This document shows, piece after piece, positions 55,290-64,000 of a stretch of 64,000 nt of DNA; the first letter of the stretch is position 1, and each line of letters opens with the position of its first letter. This DNA is from CAIMUS01 sp046347625. GTDB lineage: Bacteria > Pseudomonadota > Gammaproteobacteria > Competibacterales > Competibacteraceae. Location: the NCBI GenBank assembly GCA_046347625.1, contig JAXMFU010000003.1, forward strand, positions 186,001 through 250,000. The letters are read 5' to 3'. Position numbers and translations under genes: made by a program. The notes beneath the pieces were generated by a model. It saw nothing but the letters and a program-made list of their open reading frames with translations, had not been told where the DNA came from and searched no databases.

Positions 55290-56368
55290 GTCGGGCGTTG
55301 GGAGACAGCCTGCTCCGTCTGCGCGCTCTGCTGGGCAAAGAATTCTTACAAGTCTGGCGCAATCCGCGCATGCGCTTCTTTCTGGTAGTGCCGCCCCTGG
55401 TGCAGTTACTGATATTCGGTTATGCCGCAGTTTTCGACGTTCGCCAGGCGGTGATCGGAGTCGTGGACGAGGCCGGCACCCAGGCGACTCGGGAACTGCT
55501 GGCGGCGGTCACCGCCGGCGGGCACTTTACCGTACAGCATTACCGGGCCTTGGGGGAGGCCGATGCGGCGCTGGATCGCAATGAAATCCGCGCTATCGTC
55601 CAATTCTTCTGGGATTTCGAGCAGGCGCCGGTAGTACAGTTGATTGCCGACGGCGCCGACCCGAACAGCGCCCAGATGATTGTCGGTGAACTCAGTCAGG
55701 CACTCAATCGCCGTGCCCGGACCGATAGCCCACAGCCCCCGCTGCGAATCGAAGAACGGGCCTGGTATAACCCGAATCTGGACGATCGTCCCTTTTTCCT
55801 GCCCGGCCTGATCGCCAATGTGGTGTTCACCTCGACCCTGATGCTGATCGCCCTGAGCGTGGTGCGGGAACGAGAGATCGGCACGTTGGAACGGTTGCTG
55901 GTAACGCCGGTGGCGCGGTTGGAAGTTCTGTTGGCCAAGATGGCGACCGTAGCCACGGTCGGTCTGATCGATGTCATTCTGGTGACCCTGGTGGCGGTCG
56001 GTTGGTTCGAGGTGCCGCTGCGTGGCAGCCTGATTGCACTGGCGCTGGGCAGCCTGCTGTTCCTGTTAAGCACCTTGGGACTGGGACTGGTGATTTCGAG
56101 TTATTCCAATACCCAGCAGCAGGCCATGCTGCTGGCCTTCATGGTTATCATGCCGTTGACAATGCTGTCAGGCTTTGCCTTTCCTATCAGCAATATGCCG
56201 GTGAGTATCCAGTGGTTGACCTGGCTCGATCCCTTGCGTTTTTTTCTCACGGTAATCCGGGTGATCTTTCTCAAAGGGGAGGGAGTAAGCGCCTTCGGAC
56301 TGGAATACGGCATGATGGCGCTGCTGGGAGGCATCATGCTGCTACTGAGTTGGTGGCGGTTGCGGTAG
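55286..56368 (+). CDS. ABC-2 type transporter permease 2 (YbhR-like)
   Basis: A 360-aa partner of the first permease. A start at ATG 55286 overlaps the previous stop (ATGA). It shows the same layout, with NPRMRFFLVVPPLVQLLIFGY at the N-terminus and REREIGTLERLLVTPVARLEVLLAK before the membrane domain (the family signature LERLLVTP). The pair likely forms a heterodimeric exporter whose ATPase and membrane-fusion protein are elsewhere or lost. Confidence 0.87.
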   Translation: MSRALGDSLLRLRALLGKEFLQVWRNPRMRFFLVVPPLVQLLIFGYAAVFDVRQAVIGVVDEAGTQATRELLAAVTAGGHFTVQHYRALGEADAALDRNEIRAIVQFFWDFEQAPVVQLIADGADPNSAQMIVGELSQALNRRARTDSPQPPLRIEERAWYNPNLDDRPFFLPGLIANVVFTSTLMLIALSVVREREIGTLERLLVTPVARLEVLLAKMATVATVGLIDVILVTLVAVGWFEVPLRGSLIALALGSLLFLLSTLGLGLVISSYSNTQQQAMLLAFMVIMPLTMLSGFAFPISNMPVSIQWLTWLDPLRFFLTVIRVIFLKGEGVSAFGLEYGMMALLGGIMLLLSWWRLR

Positions 56369-56395
56369 CCCTGTGCAAATCCCCCTTAGGTCGGT

Positions 56396-56485
56396 TACCG
56401 TGAAAATCTCCCGTAGGTCGGGTTAGACGCGCCCGCTACCCAGCCGGCCATTGGCGGAGACGTCACCGGCGCGTCGTAACCCGAC
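56396..56485. repeat. CCGTGAAA/GTCGGGTTA family, further copy
   Basis: Related to the units at 44227-44690. It begins TACCGTGAAAATCTCCCGTA and ends CGTAACCCGACAT. A second, different hairpin follows immediately at 56511-56597. Confidence 0.7.
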
Positions 56486-56510
56486 ATCGTGCCGATCCCG
56501 CCGTCGTCAA

Positions 56511-56597
56511 GCGCAATAGCGGCGCGTATGGCGCCGTAATGCGGCGGCCCCGCATCCGGCGCATTACGCTTCGCTCCGCTCCACTCATGCGCCCTAC
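56511..56597. repeat. GTAGGGC...GCCCTAC family hairpin, copy 2
   Basis: A diverged copy of the 12503-12594 palindrome (GCGCAATAGCGGCGCGTATG ... CTCATGCGCCCTAC). No gene lies in 56598-56766. Confidence 0.7.
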
Positions 56598-56766
56598 GGT
56601 CGGTAATTCCAAGGTGGGCGGCACCGGGACAAGGTGGCTGTGCGCACCCTGCAAACTGATTGTTGTCAGTAACCACATGACATAGCAATTATCGTCGCCC
56701 CCGAGGGCTTCCCGGGGATTCGACTTCAGTTTATGAAACAACGGCCTAGTGGAGGTTTTGGAACGC

Positions 56767-59700
56767 ATGACGCAGGCTATCAGCAAATCCGGCACTCTCG
56801 ATTCGTGGTGGGACGATCCACTTTGGTATAAAGACGCCATCGTCTATCAACTGCATGTCAAGGCATTTTTCGACAGCGACAATGACGGTATCGGCGATTT
56901 CCGCGGCCTGATGCAGAAGCTGGATTATCTTCAGGATCTGGGCGTCGATACCCTGTGGCTGCTGCCATTCTATCCCTCGCCCATGCGCGACGACGGCTAC
57001 GATATCGCCGATTACCATAACGTCTATCCGCAGTACGGCACGCTGACCGATTTCAAGCACTTCGTCAAAGCCGCGCATCGCCGTGGTATGAAAATCATCA
57101 CCGAACTGGTCATCAACCATACCTCCGATCAGCATCCCTGGTTCCAGGCCGCGCGCCGGGCACCGCCCGGCTCCGCCAAGCGGAACTACTATGTCTGGAG
57201 CGACGACCCTAAGAAATTTCCCGAAACCCGGATTATCTTTACCGATACCGAGAGTTCCAACTGGGCCTGGGATCCGGTGGCCCAGGCGTATTACTGGCAT
57301 CGGTTCTTCTCCCATCAGCCGGATCTCAATCATAACAATCCCAGCGTGGTCAAGGCGGTAATCCGGGTCATGCGCTTCTGGCTGGATATGGGCGTGGACG
57401 GTCTGCGTCTGGACGCCATTCCCTATCTCTGCGTGCGCGAGGGCACCAATAATGAAAACCTGCCCGAAACTCATGCAGTAATCCAGCAAATGCGCGCCGT
57501 GGTCGATGCTCATTATAAAAACCGGATGTTCCTGGCCGAGGCCAATCAGTGGCCGGAGGACGTGCGCGACTACTTCGGCGACGGCGACGAATGCCACATG
57601 GCCTATCATTTTCCGTTGATGCCGCGGATCTATATGGCCATCGCCCAGGAAGACCGGCATCCTATCGTCGATATTATGGGGCAGACCCCGCCCATCCCGC
57701 CGAATTGCCAGTGGGCGATCTTCCTGCGCAATCATGACGAACTGACCCTGGAGATGGTCACCGACAAGGAACGGGACTATATGTATCAGATGTACGCCGC
57801 CGACCCGCGCATGCGCGTCAATGTCGGCATCCGGCGGCGGCTGGCACCGTTGATGGACAACAATCCGGGCAAGATCAAGCTGATGAAGTGTCTGCTGATG
57901 TCCATGCCGGGTACGCCGATTGTCTATTACGGCGACGAGATCGGCATGGGCGACAATATTTTCCTCGGCGACCGTAACGGCGTGCGCACCCCGATGCAGT
58001 GGAGTCCCGACCGCAATGCCGGCTTTTCCAAGGCCGATCCGCAGCGGCTCTATCTGCCGCCGATCATGGACCCGATTTACGGCTACGAAGCCGTCAATGT
58101 GGAATCCCAGCAACGGGACGCGGGCTCGTTTTTGAACTGGATGAAGCGGCTGATCGCAGCGCGCAAGGCGCATAAAGCCATGGGACGCGGCAGCTTGCGC
58201 TTTATCCGGCCCGGCAATCGTAAGATTCTGGCCTATATCCGCGAGTACGAGGATGAAATTATCCTCTGCGTCGCCAATCTGTCGCGCTTCGCCCAACCGG
58301 TGGAGCTGGACCTGTCGGCCTTCAAGGGCCGGGTTCCGGTGGAACTGGGAGGCCATACGCCGTTTCCGGCCATTGGCGAATTACCTTATCTGTTGACCGT
58401 GGGAGGGCATGGTTTCTATGCTTTTCAATTGACCACGACGACACAGCCACCTGCCTGGCATGAGGATCGGCTGCCGCCGGTGGAGGAATTGCCGGTGCTG
58501 GTCCTGTTTCAGGGCTGGCAGAGCTTCTTCTCCGAACAAGTGGAATCGTCCCGTCGGGCGCTGGCGGAAATGCTCTACCATCGCCTTGTCACCGATGTGC
58601 TGCCGCCGTTCCTGGCGACCCGGCGCTGGTTCGGCGCCAAGGGAGAGCGGATCGAACGAATCGAACTCAGGCAGCATGTGATCTGGAAAGAAACGAGTGA
58701 ATGGCTGCTGGCGCGGCTGGATATTACCCTGTCGCAGGGCGAGGTTCAGACCTACTCGCTACCGCTGGCGCTGGCCTGGGAAAAACAGGGAGAGGATTCA
58801 TTGCGCGCCATGTGGGCGGATACCCTGGCGCGGATACGCACTCATGCCCGCATGGGTCTGCTCTACGATGCCTATGCCGACGAGGCGTTCTGCCGCGATC
58901 TGCTGGCAGCCATGGGGCGCAATGCCCGGATTCCTCTGGAGGGGGGATTGCTACGATTCTCGTCGACGACTGCCTTCCAGTCGCTGGCGGGCGACGATCC
59001 GACAAGACTGTCGGTGCGCCGTTCCGCCATGGAAAGCAGCAATACCACGATCCTGTTCGACGATCGCCTGTTCCTAAAAGGGTATCGGCGGCTGCACTGG
59101 GGCATCAATCCGGAGCTGGAAATGGGCCGGTTTTTGACCGATGTTTCGCCCTACGATCATATCGTGCCACTCGCGGGCGCCGTGGAGTATGTCGCTCCCG
59201 ATGGGGCCGTGGCGACCCTGGCGCTGTTACAGGGCTATGTCTCCAATCAGGGCGATGCCTGGAACTATACCCTCAATATGCTGGGGCGGTTTTTGGAAGA
59301 CTGCCTGCTACAGCCGAATACGGTGAAAGAGCAACTCGATACGGTCCATGGAGCCTTTCTGTTGCTGATGCAGATTCTGGGGCAGCGCACCGGCGAACTG
59401 CATTGTGCCCTGGCCAAAGAGACCGGCGATCCCGCCTTCGATCCGGAACCGATCACTATGGCCGAGGTCAGCACCTGGACTCGGCAGGTCCATACCGAAG
59501 CGGCCCGGACCCTGGAACGACTGGCCAAGCAACTGTCCGGACTGCCCGACGGCGCGCAGATACCGGCGCAACGTCTGCTGGAGGCGCGGGAAAGGATACT
59601 GGAGCGAATCCAAAATCTGTGCCCAAAGACCTTGCAGGCAGCCAAGACCCGCTACCACGGCGATTATCATCTGGGGCAGGTCCTGGTAGCGAAAAACGAC

Positions 59701-60102
59701 TTTATCATTATCGACTTCGAGGGCGAACCGGCCCGGACGCTGAAGGAGCGCCGGCGCAAGCATTCGCCCCTGCGCGATGTCGCCGGAATGCTGCGTTCCT
59801 TCAACTATGCCGCCCATACCGCCCTCGACCGTGTGACCACCGATCGGCCGACGGCACCGAAGCAACTGGAGCCCTTCGTGAAGGATTGGGAACAGCGTAC
59901 CCGAGCCGCTTTTATGGGCGGCTATGTGGTAGCCGCCGACGGCTGCCCGGCCTATCCGCGGGACGCCGATGTGGCCCGGACGCTGCTGGATTTGTTCGTG
60001 CTGGAGAAGGCTTTTTATGAGCTCCGCTATGAACTCGGCAACCGTCCCGACGGGGTCCATGTTCCACTCGGGGGCTTGAGCGAGTTGTTGCTGGACGGAT
60101 AG
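56767..60102 (+). CDS. Trehalose synthase-maltokinase fusion (TreS-Mak)
   Basis: An 1111-aa bifunctional enzyme. The N-terminal ~545 residues are a GH13 trehalose synthase interconverting maltose and trehalose: VDGLRLDAIPYL (nucleophile Asp), FLAEANQWPED (acid/base Glu) and LRNHDELTLEMVTD (third Asp). The C-terminal ~480 residues are a maltokinase (Pep2-type), with RYHGDYHLGQVL and IIDFEGEPART as the phosphotransfer motifs. Together they turn trehalose into maltose 1-phosphate, the donor for GlgE-type glucan synthesis. GlgE itself is not in the window. The start is ATG 56767 (MTQAISKSG); a GTG at 56749 would add six residues. Confidence 0.93.
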   Translation: MTQAISKSGTLDSWWDDPLWYKDAIVYQLHVKAFFDSDNDGIGDFRGLMQKLDYLQDLGVDTLWLLPFYPSPMRDDGYDIADYHNVYPQYGTLTDFKHFVKAAHRRGMKIITELVINHTSDQHPWFQAARRAPPGSAKRNYYVWSDDPKKFPETRIIFTDTESSNWAWDPVAQAYYWHRFFSHQPDLNHNNPSVVKAVIRVMRFWLDMGVDGLRLDAIPYLCVREGTNNENLPETHAVIQQMRAVVDAHYKNRMFLAEANQWPEDVRDYFGDGDECHMAYHFPLMPRIYMAIAQEDRHPIVDIMGQTPPIPPNCQWAIFLRNHDELTLEMVTDKERDYMYQMYAADPRMRVNVGIRRRLAPLMDNNPGKIKLMKCLLMSMPGTPIVYYGDEIGMGDNIFLGDRNGVRTPMQWSPDRNAGFSKADPQRLYLPPIMDPIYGYEAVNVESQQRDAGSFLNWMKRLIAARKAHKAMGRGSLRFIRPGNRKILAYIREYEDEIILCVANLSRFAQPVELDLSAFKGRVPVELGGHTPFPAIGELPYLLTVGGHGFYAFQLTTTTQPPAWHEDRLPPVEELPVLVLFQGWQSFFSEQVESSRRALAEMLYHRLVTDVLPPFLATRRWFGAKGERIERIELRQHVIWKETSEWLLARLDITLSQGEVQTYSLPLALAWEKQGEDSLRAMWADTLARIRTHARMGLLYDAYADEAFCRDLLAAMGRNARIPLEGGLLRFSSTTAFQSLAGDDPTRLSVRRSAMESSNTTILFDDRLFLKGYRRLHWGINPELEMGRFLTDVSPYDHIVPLAGAVEYVAPDGAVATLALLQGYVSNQGDAWNYTLNMLGRFLEDCLLQPNTVKEQLDTVHGAFLLLMQILGQRTGELHCALAKETGDPAFDPEPITMAEVSTWTRQVHTEAARTLERLAKQLSGLPDGAQIPAQRLLEARERILERIQNLCPKTLQAAKTRYHGDYHLGQVLVAKNDFIIIDFEGEPARTLKERRRKHSPLRDVAGMLRSFNYAAHTALDRVTTDRPTAPKQLEPFVKDWEQRTRAAFMGGYVVAADGCPAYPRDADVARTLLDLFVLEKAFYELRYELGNRPDGVHVPLGGLSELLLDG

Positions 60103-60144
60103 CCGAAGAGTCGGTTTTCAAGCCTGAAGCAGGCTGGACCTTCG

Positions 60145-60224
60145 AACCACAAAGACACAAAGTTCACAAAGAATATTTCAGTGGATACTTTAATCTTTGT
60201 GCTTTTTGTGTTCTTTGTGGTGAA
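60145..60224. repeat. ACCACAAAG...CTTTGTGGT inverted repeat
   Basis: Arms ACCACAAAGACACAAAG (60146-60162) and CTTTGTG...CTTTGTGGT (~60195-60221) form a long imperfect stem around a 30-base AT-rich loop. It lies after the TreS-Mak stop and could form a terminator-like hairpin. Its type is common in intergenic regions of many proteobacteria. Confidence 0.6.
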
Positions 60225-60317
60225 ATAGGCATGCGGCGGTTTCAAACCCGGCTGTAAGGATTTGCAGGAAGCCGCACATCAGGCGTCATAATAATGCCCG
60301 TTCCACTGAAGACAGTT

Positions 60318-61631
60318 ATGAAAATGAAACCAAACTTCTTAACGGCAGGCTGGCTGCTGCTGGTCATGGCCGTCCTGGCCGGTCCGGCGCAGGCCGCCGG
60401 CACTTATGGTTACCCGATTACCGATCCCTATGCCGCCACCGTGATCGGCACCCCCGGCGAATTCCAGGCTCCCCTGTTGCCAGGACGTGAGGTCCACCAT
60501 AAACGGGTGGAGCTCACCGTTTTCAAGGACCGCACGCAACCGGATCTGCTGTGGTTCGACAGCAAGCTGCACAATGGCTTGATCTATCAGAACGGTAAGG
60601 CGCCGTTGATTTTCATCATCGCCGGTACCGGTGGCAGTTACCGTTCTTACAAGGTGAGAGACCTGGCCAATTACTTCTATCAGGCCGGCTTTCATGCGGT
60701 GGCCCTGTCCTCCCCGACCCATCCGAATTTTGTGGCGGCGGCCTCCAGTACACAATATCCAGGCTCTCTGGAAAATGATGCCCGCGACCTGTATCGAGTG
60801 ATGCAATTGCTCCGTCAACAGATCCAGAATGAGATCGAAGTGAGCGATTTTTATCTGATCGGTTACAGTCTGGGAGCCACCCAGGCGGCTTTCGTAGCCA
60901 AGCTGGATGATCAATATAAGGCATTTAATTTCAAAAAAGTATTTATGATCAATCCGGCCGTCAATCTGTATAATTCTGTGAAAATGCTGGATGGCTTGTA
61001 TGACAGAACCGTCGGGAACAATCCGGCCAGGCAGACCGAAATCATCGATAAACTGGCGGATAGAATGGTCAGCACTTACCGACAAGAAGAAATTGTCGGC
61101 TTCGGCGAAAATTTCCTCGGTGAGGATGCGCTGTACTTGGCCTTCCGCGATACAAAACCTTCCAAAATCAGAATCCTGCCGGCAATTATCGGCATGTCGT
61201 TCCGCAATTCGGTCGCCAATATGGTATTCGTCACCGATGTGGCCAATAACGCCGGCTATATCAAGCCAAAGAATCTGATTCTTTATCCCACCGATTCGCT
61301 CACCGATTACTACAATGTAGCCTTTCAGGTTTCCTTCGTTAATTATTTCAACGATCTTTATGTTCCGTTTTACCAGTCGAAACAACCTGGGTTAACGGCA
61401 CAAGACCTGATTAAGGCATCCGGTCTCGGCACTATCGAAGACTATTTGAAGCACGCCGATAAAATCGGAGTGGTGACCAACCAGGATGAAATCATTCTGG
61501 CGCCCGGCGAACTGGACTTTCTACGCCGCGTTTTCGGTAAACGGCTGCGGGTCTATCCGCATGGCGGCCACTGCGGCAATATAAATTACACCGAAAATGT
61601 CGCCTACATGCTCCAGTTCTTCAAAAATTAA
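60318..61631 (+). CDS. Exported alpha/beta hydrolase
   Basis: A 437-aa protein with a signal peptide (FLTAGWLLLVMAVLAGPAQAA, cut near ~26). The mature domain holds an alpha/beta-hydrolase nucleophile elbow, GYSLGA (~residue 185), and a strand with IAGTGGSY (oxyanion), an Asp candidate in TNQDEIILAPGE (~392) and a His in HGGHCGN (~420). It probably works in the periplasm as a lipase/esterase-like enzyme. I use ATG 60318; an ATG at 60294 is also possible. Only 11 bases separate it from mlaA. Confidence 0.75.
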   Translation: MKMKPNFLTAGWLLLVMAVLAGPAQAAGTYGYPITDPYAATVIGTPGEFQAPLLPGREVHHKRVELTVFKDRTQPDLLWFDSKLHNGLIYQNGKAPLIFIIAGTGGSYRSYKVRDLANYFYQAGFHAVALSSPTHPNFVAAASSTQYPGSLENDARDLYRVMQLLRQQIQNEIEVSDFYLIGYSLGATQAAFVAKLDDQYKAFNFKKVFMINPAVNLYNSVKMLDGLYDRTVGNNPARQTEIIDKLADRMVSTYRQEEIVGFGENFLGEDALYLAFRDTKPSKIRILPAIIGMSFRNSVANMVFVTDVANNAGYIKPKNLILYPTDSLTDYYNVAFQVSFVNYFNDLYVPFYQSKQPGLTAQDLIKASGLGTIEDYLKHADKIGVVTNQDEIILAPGELDFLRRVFGKRLRVYPHGGHCGNINYTENVAYMLQFFKN

Positions 61632-61642
61632 AAAAGGTCCCC

Positions 61643-62434
61643 ATGATGAGAACAGTCAATTCGATCGGTGCCGCAGGTCTTTTACTCTTATTCTTTACAT
61701 TGCTCGGTTGCAGCACGCTGCCGCAGACTTCCGGCCCGGTGCAGCCGGCCAAACTTCCGGTCAGCAAGTATATAAAACCAGGGGTCGCTTATCCTATCGA
61801 TGTGTACGACCCGTGGGAAGGTTTCAACCGGGGCATGTATACCTTCAATGCCGGCTTCGATGAATATGTCTTCTTGCCCGTAGTCCACTTCTATGAAGCG
61901 GTCACACCGGATTTTGTAGAAGACCGGGTTTCCAACTTTTTCTCCAATGTTTCCGATATTCGGAATCTGTTTAATGCCGCTTTACAGCTAAAGGGTCAGC
62001 AGGCCGCCCAGACCCTTGCCCGTCTGGTTTATAACACGACGTTCGGCATCCTGGGCTTATGGGACCCGGCCACGGCGATGGGATTACGACAACAGCGGGA
62101 AGATTTTGGCCTGACGCTCGGTTATTACGGCGTCGGTCCCGGCCCCTATCTGGTACTCCCTTTCTTCGGCCCTTCGAATTTGCGTGATACCGCGGGTCTG
62201 GTGACCGACTCGCTTGCTTTCAGCTCTATCGATCCCCTGCGTCTTAACAATCACCCGGAAAGGGAAATCGTTTATTTTACCCTGGATGCCATCGAAACCC
62301 GTCAAAAAATCGAATTTCGTTATTATGAAACGGGGTCGCCCTTCGAATACAGTCAGGTGCGCTTTTTGTATAACCGACTGCGGCAATTCCAGATCGACGT
62401 GCGCAAGCCCGAAGAGGTGCCTGAGTTGCCCTAG
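61643..62434 (+). CDS. mlaA: MlaA (VacJ) outer-membrane lipoprotein
   Basis: A 263-aa lipoprotein of the Mla retrograde phospholipid transport system, which removes phospholipids from the outer leaflet. The lipobox is in LFFTLLGCST (Cys ~24). The family core is present: DPWEGFNRGMYTFNAGFD (~58-75), VSNFFSNVSDIRNLFNAALQ and EDFGLTLGYYGVGPGPYLVLPFFGPSN. The stop is TAG. It follows the hydrolase gene closely and is probably co-transcribed. The other Mla genes are not in the window. Confidence 0.94.
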   Translation: MMRTVNSIGAAGLLLLFFTLLGCSTLPQTSGPVQPAKLPVSKYIKPGVAYPIDVYDPWEGFNRGMYTFNAGFDEYVFLPVVHFYEAVTPDFVEDRVSNFFSNVSDIRNLFNAALQLKGQQAAQTLARLVYNTTFGILGLWDPATAMGLRQQREDFGLTLGYYGVGPGPYLVLPFFGPSNLRDTAGLVTDSLAFSSIDPLRLNNHPEREIVYFTLDAIETRQKIEFRYYETGSPFEYSQVRFLYNRLRQFQIDVRKPEEVPELP

Positions 62435-62499
62435 CTTCCTGCTATTGGAATCATTGTTAAAGGGCGTAACCCGTCGAGCGCGCTTGGACCATCAAGTGC

Positions 62500-62627
62500 T
62501 GACAACGTCCCTTTAAAGCACCGGTAGGAGCGAGCCTTGCTCGCGACCGCGCCGGCGTGCCGACGCCGGCTCAAGTTGTGAGCCGGGCTCGCTCCTACAC
62601 CAGAGCGGACGACGGGTTACGCCCATC
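62500..62627. repeat. 128-bp dispersed hairpin repeat, copy 2 (inverted)
   Basis: Homologous, in opposite orientation, to 5727-5854, including flanks (TGACAACGTCCCTTTAAAG to GCCCATC). The right inner arm has decayed more than in copy 1. Confidence 0.85.
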
Positions 62628-62710
62628 TTTAATAGATATAGTTGAGTTTAAAAGCAAAACAGGACAAGCAGTAATCCAAGACTTAGGGGGAGCATTCCCA
62701 AAAAGTTGGT

Positions 62711-64000
62711 TCAAGCGGCAAGAGGTAGAGTGGGAAAAAATGCTAGCTTTTTCAATAGCTCCCACCGACCAGCTTTATAGTAAGAACGTAACATCAGCAT
62801 CTCCTGAGCGGTCTCTTCGTACCAGAACATGCCCGCCCCTTTGAGGCGCAGATTGACCACCCGCCGAATCGCACTCTCCACCGCCCCACTGCCAATGGGT
62901 AAGTGGTTTGCCTTTAACTTGGCATAGTTCAAGCGATGGCGGTTGTGATGAAAGTAACGGTACTCCCGTTGCAACACTGGGCTGCGCTTGCGCCGACACA
63001 CCGCCGTGAGCGCGTCGAGGACCTGGCCCAGGTACCCTGTCAATAACCGCTGGCGCTGGGTCTTAATCCACGCGCGACGATAACCCTCGGTCCAGGCTGC
63101 TTGGGCGTTGGCTACTATCCCCAGGTGTTCCACCACATGATAGAAGTCCACCACCTCATACACCTGCTCGGCCCGTAAGCCGCAGTCCGCGACCAACTCG
63201 GCCACCCGCTTCCAGATCCACCGCGCCCCGTCGGCAATCACCACCAGGGTATCGGCTTGCCCCACCCCTAACCGGCTCAAGTAATAGCGGATCAAGGCAA
63301 ACACGGCCTCCGGGCCTCGCAAGGTGCCATCCAACCAGGGACACTCCCGTCGGTCGGCACGGCCTTCCTTATCCACCACATAGATCACCATCAGCTTCGG
63401 TTCCCGCCAGTCGGTGGTATAGCGATGCCGTCGCTTGGCCGTCTTTCGACCGCGTTTGGGTTTTCGAATCCGCAACCGGCCTCCATCCAGCGACAGCACC
63501 ACCCGCCGACCGGCCAACGTCTCTCCCACCGGCCAATGCCCGGCCTCATAGGTCTGCCGCGCCCGTTGCGCCAGCCGCCGGCTCAGGGTGCGCACTGTCT
63601 TGATATCCAACTCCTTGCCTTGACTGACCAGGGCCTGCTGCGCCTCCGCCAGCGACCCCAGCGCCGTCACCATCAAGCCGACGTCCGCCGCTAACCCGGG
63701 GGTCGAGCGATCGTAAATCCCTAACACCACCAAGCCCGGATAGCAGCCCTTCGGCCGTTTCCGCCCCCGCGCCGGGCGGCGACTAAAGTAACGGGCCTTC
63801 ACCTTGACCGCGTGGCCAGAGGTACACCGCAACTCGACCTCGCGCCAGCCCACGCTGTGTAACTTCTTCGGATACGCCTTCACCAGGGCCTCCTCCTCGG
63901 TCCGTAGCTCAGTGGAACACAAGGCGACTTGCACCTGAACCGCCACCAGCAAGTCACTTAACTGGCTACTCAACCCCTGCGCCTCGCGTTCGAGCGCTTC
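62711..64000 (-). CDS. ISKra4-family transposase, 5' end beyond the window
   Basis: The frame continues upstream of 64000, so the start is not visible (at least 430 codons are present). Family marks include VVLSLDGGRLRIRKPKRGRKT, DTLVVIADGARWIWKRV, VVDFYHVVEHLG (DFYH) and LPIGSGAVESAIRRVVNLRLKGAGM with the catalytic Glu. It is intact in the visible part. The region 62628-62710 just before the stop probably holds the IS end; no second tip can be seen. Confidence 0.9.
   Translation of the reverse strand, partial: EALEREAQGLSSQLSDLLVAVQVQVALCSTELRTEEEALVKAYPKKLHSVGWREVELRCTSGHAVKVKARYFSRRPARGRKRPKGCYPGLVVLGIYDRSTPGLAADVGLMVTALGSLAEAQQALVSQGKELDIKTVRTLSRRLAQRARQTYEAGHWPVGETLAGRRVVLSLDGGRLRIRKPKRGRKTAKRRHRYTTDWREPKLMVIYVVDKEGRADRRECPWLDGTLRGPEAVFALIRYYLSRLGVGQADTLVVIADGARWIWKRVAELVADCGLRAEQVYEVVDFYHVVEHLGIVANAQAAWTEGYRRAWIKTQRQRLLTGYLGQVLDALTAVCRRKRSPVLQREYRYFHHNRHRLNYAKLKANHLPIGSGAVESAIRRVVNLRLKGAGMFWYEETAQEMLMLRSYYKAGRWELLKKLAFFPTLPLAA

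Noticed and set aside
56746..58356. Long minus-strand frame (536 aa)
   Set aside because: It is antisense to the TreS domain; the plus-strand frame has catalytic motifs.

Overview
The window looks like a GC-rich gammaproteobacterial chromosome segment. MlaA, an RND efflux pair, a TreS-maltokinase fusion and many short dispersed hairpin repeats support this. An environmental, glycogen- or exopolysaccharide-rich lineage fits, but that is inference: no rRNA or tRNA is present to place it. No CRISPR array, tRNA or rRNA was found. Mobile DNA is dense, with parts of at least nine insertion sequences, several MITE-like elements and at least eight families of short dispersed repeats.

Layout. (1) 1-5707: a DISARM phage-defence remnant. 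The helicase gene drmA is split by an IS21-family element (286-2765, 6-bp target duplication), followed by an intact drmB; no drmC follows. (2) 5727-6099: hairpin repeats. (3) 6131-10321: a large O-antigen-ligase/S9-hydrolase fusion and a secreted protein. (4) 11102-23147: an exopolysaccharide or O-antigen locus of the Wzx/Wzy type with a chain-length regulator, two glycosyltransferases, polymerase, cupin, flippase and initiating sugar transferase, plus a secreted TIM-barrel-like protein and a secreted repeat (beta-helix-like) protein. (5) 23180-26582: a graveyard of IS3, IS1, IS4-like and IS630-like pieces and one intact transposase-like gene. (6) 26899-31163: an RND efflux adaptor and pump. 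(7) 31224-40492: accessory DNA with two toxin-antitoxin pairs, a RAYT remnant, a PAS-domain sensor gene wrecked by insertions, nested IS elements and a coiled-coil/nuclease-fold protein. (8) 40653-44090: a three-domain GH18/NodB deacetylase/GT2 membrane enzyme. (9) 44708-53917: a type I restriction-modification operon on the minus strand (hsdM-hsdS-two unknown genes-abrB-like-hsdR-metallopeptidase). Its genes mostly overlap by 1-4 bases, but hsdR has lost its nuclease core and Walker A motif. (10) 54180-56368: two ABC-2 permeases without an ATPase. (11) 56767-62434: TreS-maltokinase, a secreted alpha/beta hydrolase and MlaA. (12) 62711-64000: an ISKra4-type transposase running off the end.

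How the genes work together. The polysaccharide genes form a plausible assembly line: the initiating transferase primes undecaprenyl phosphate, the GT4 and GT2 enzymes extend it, Wzx flips it, Wzy polymerises it and Wzz sets length. The O-antigen-ligase fusion and the GH18/NodB/GT2 protein are envelope-glycan enzymes that may act alongside. Both defence systems (DISARM and type I R-M) appear inactivated as restriction systems in this copy, one by IS insertion and one by internal deletion, while the methyltransferase side of the R-M system remains intact.
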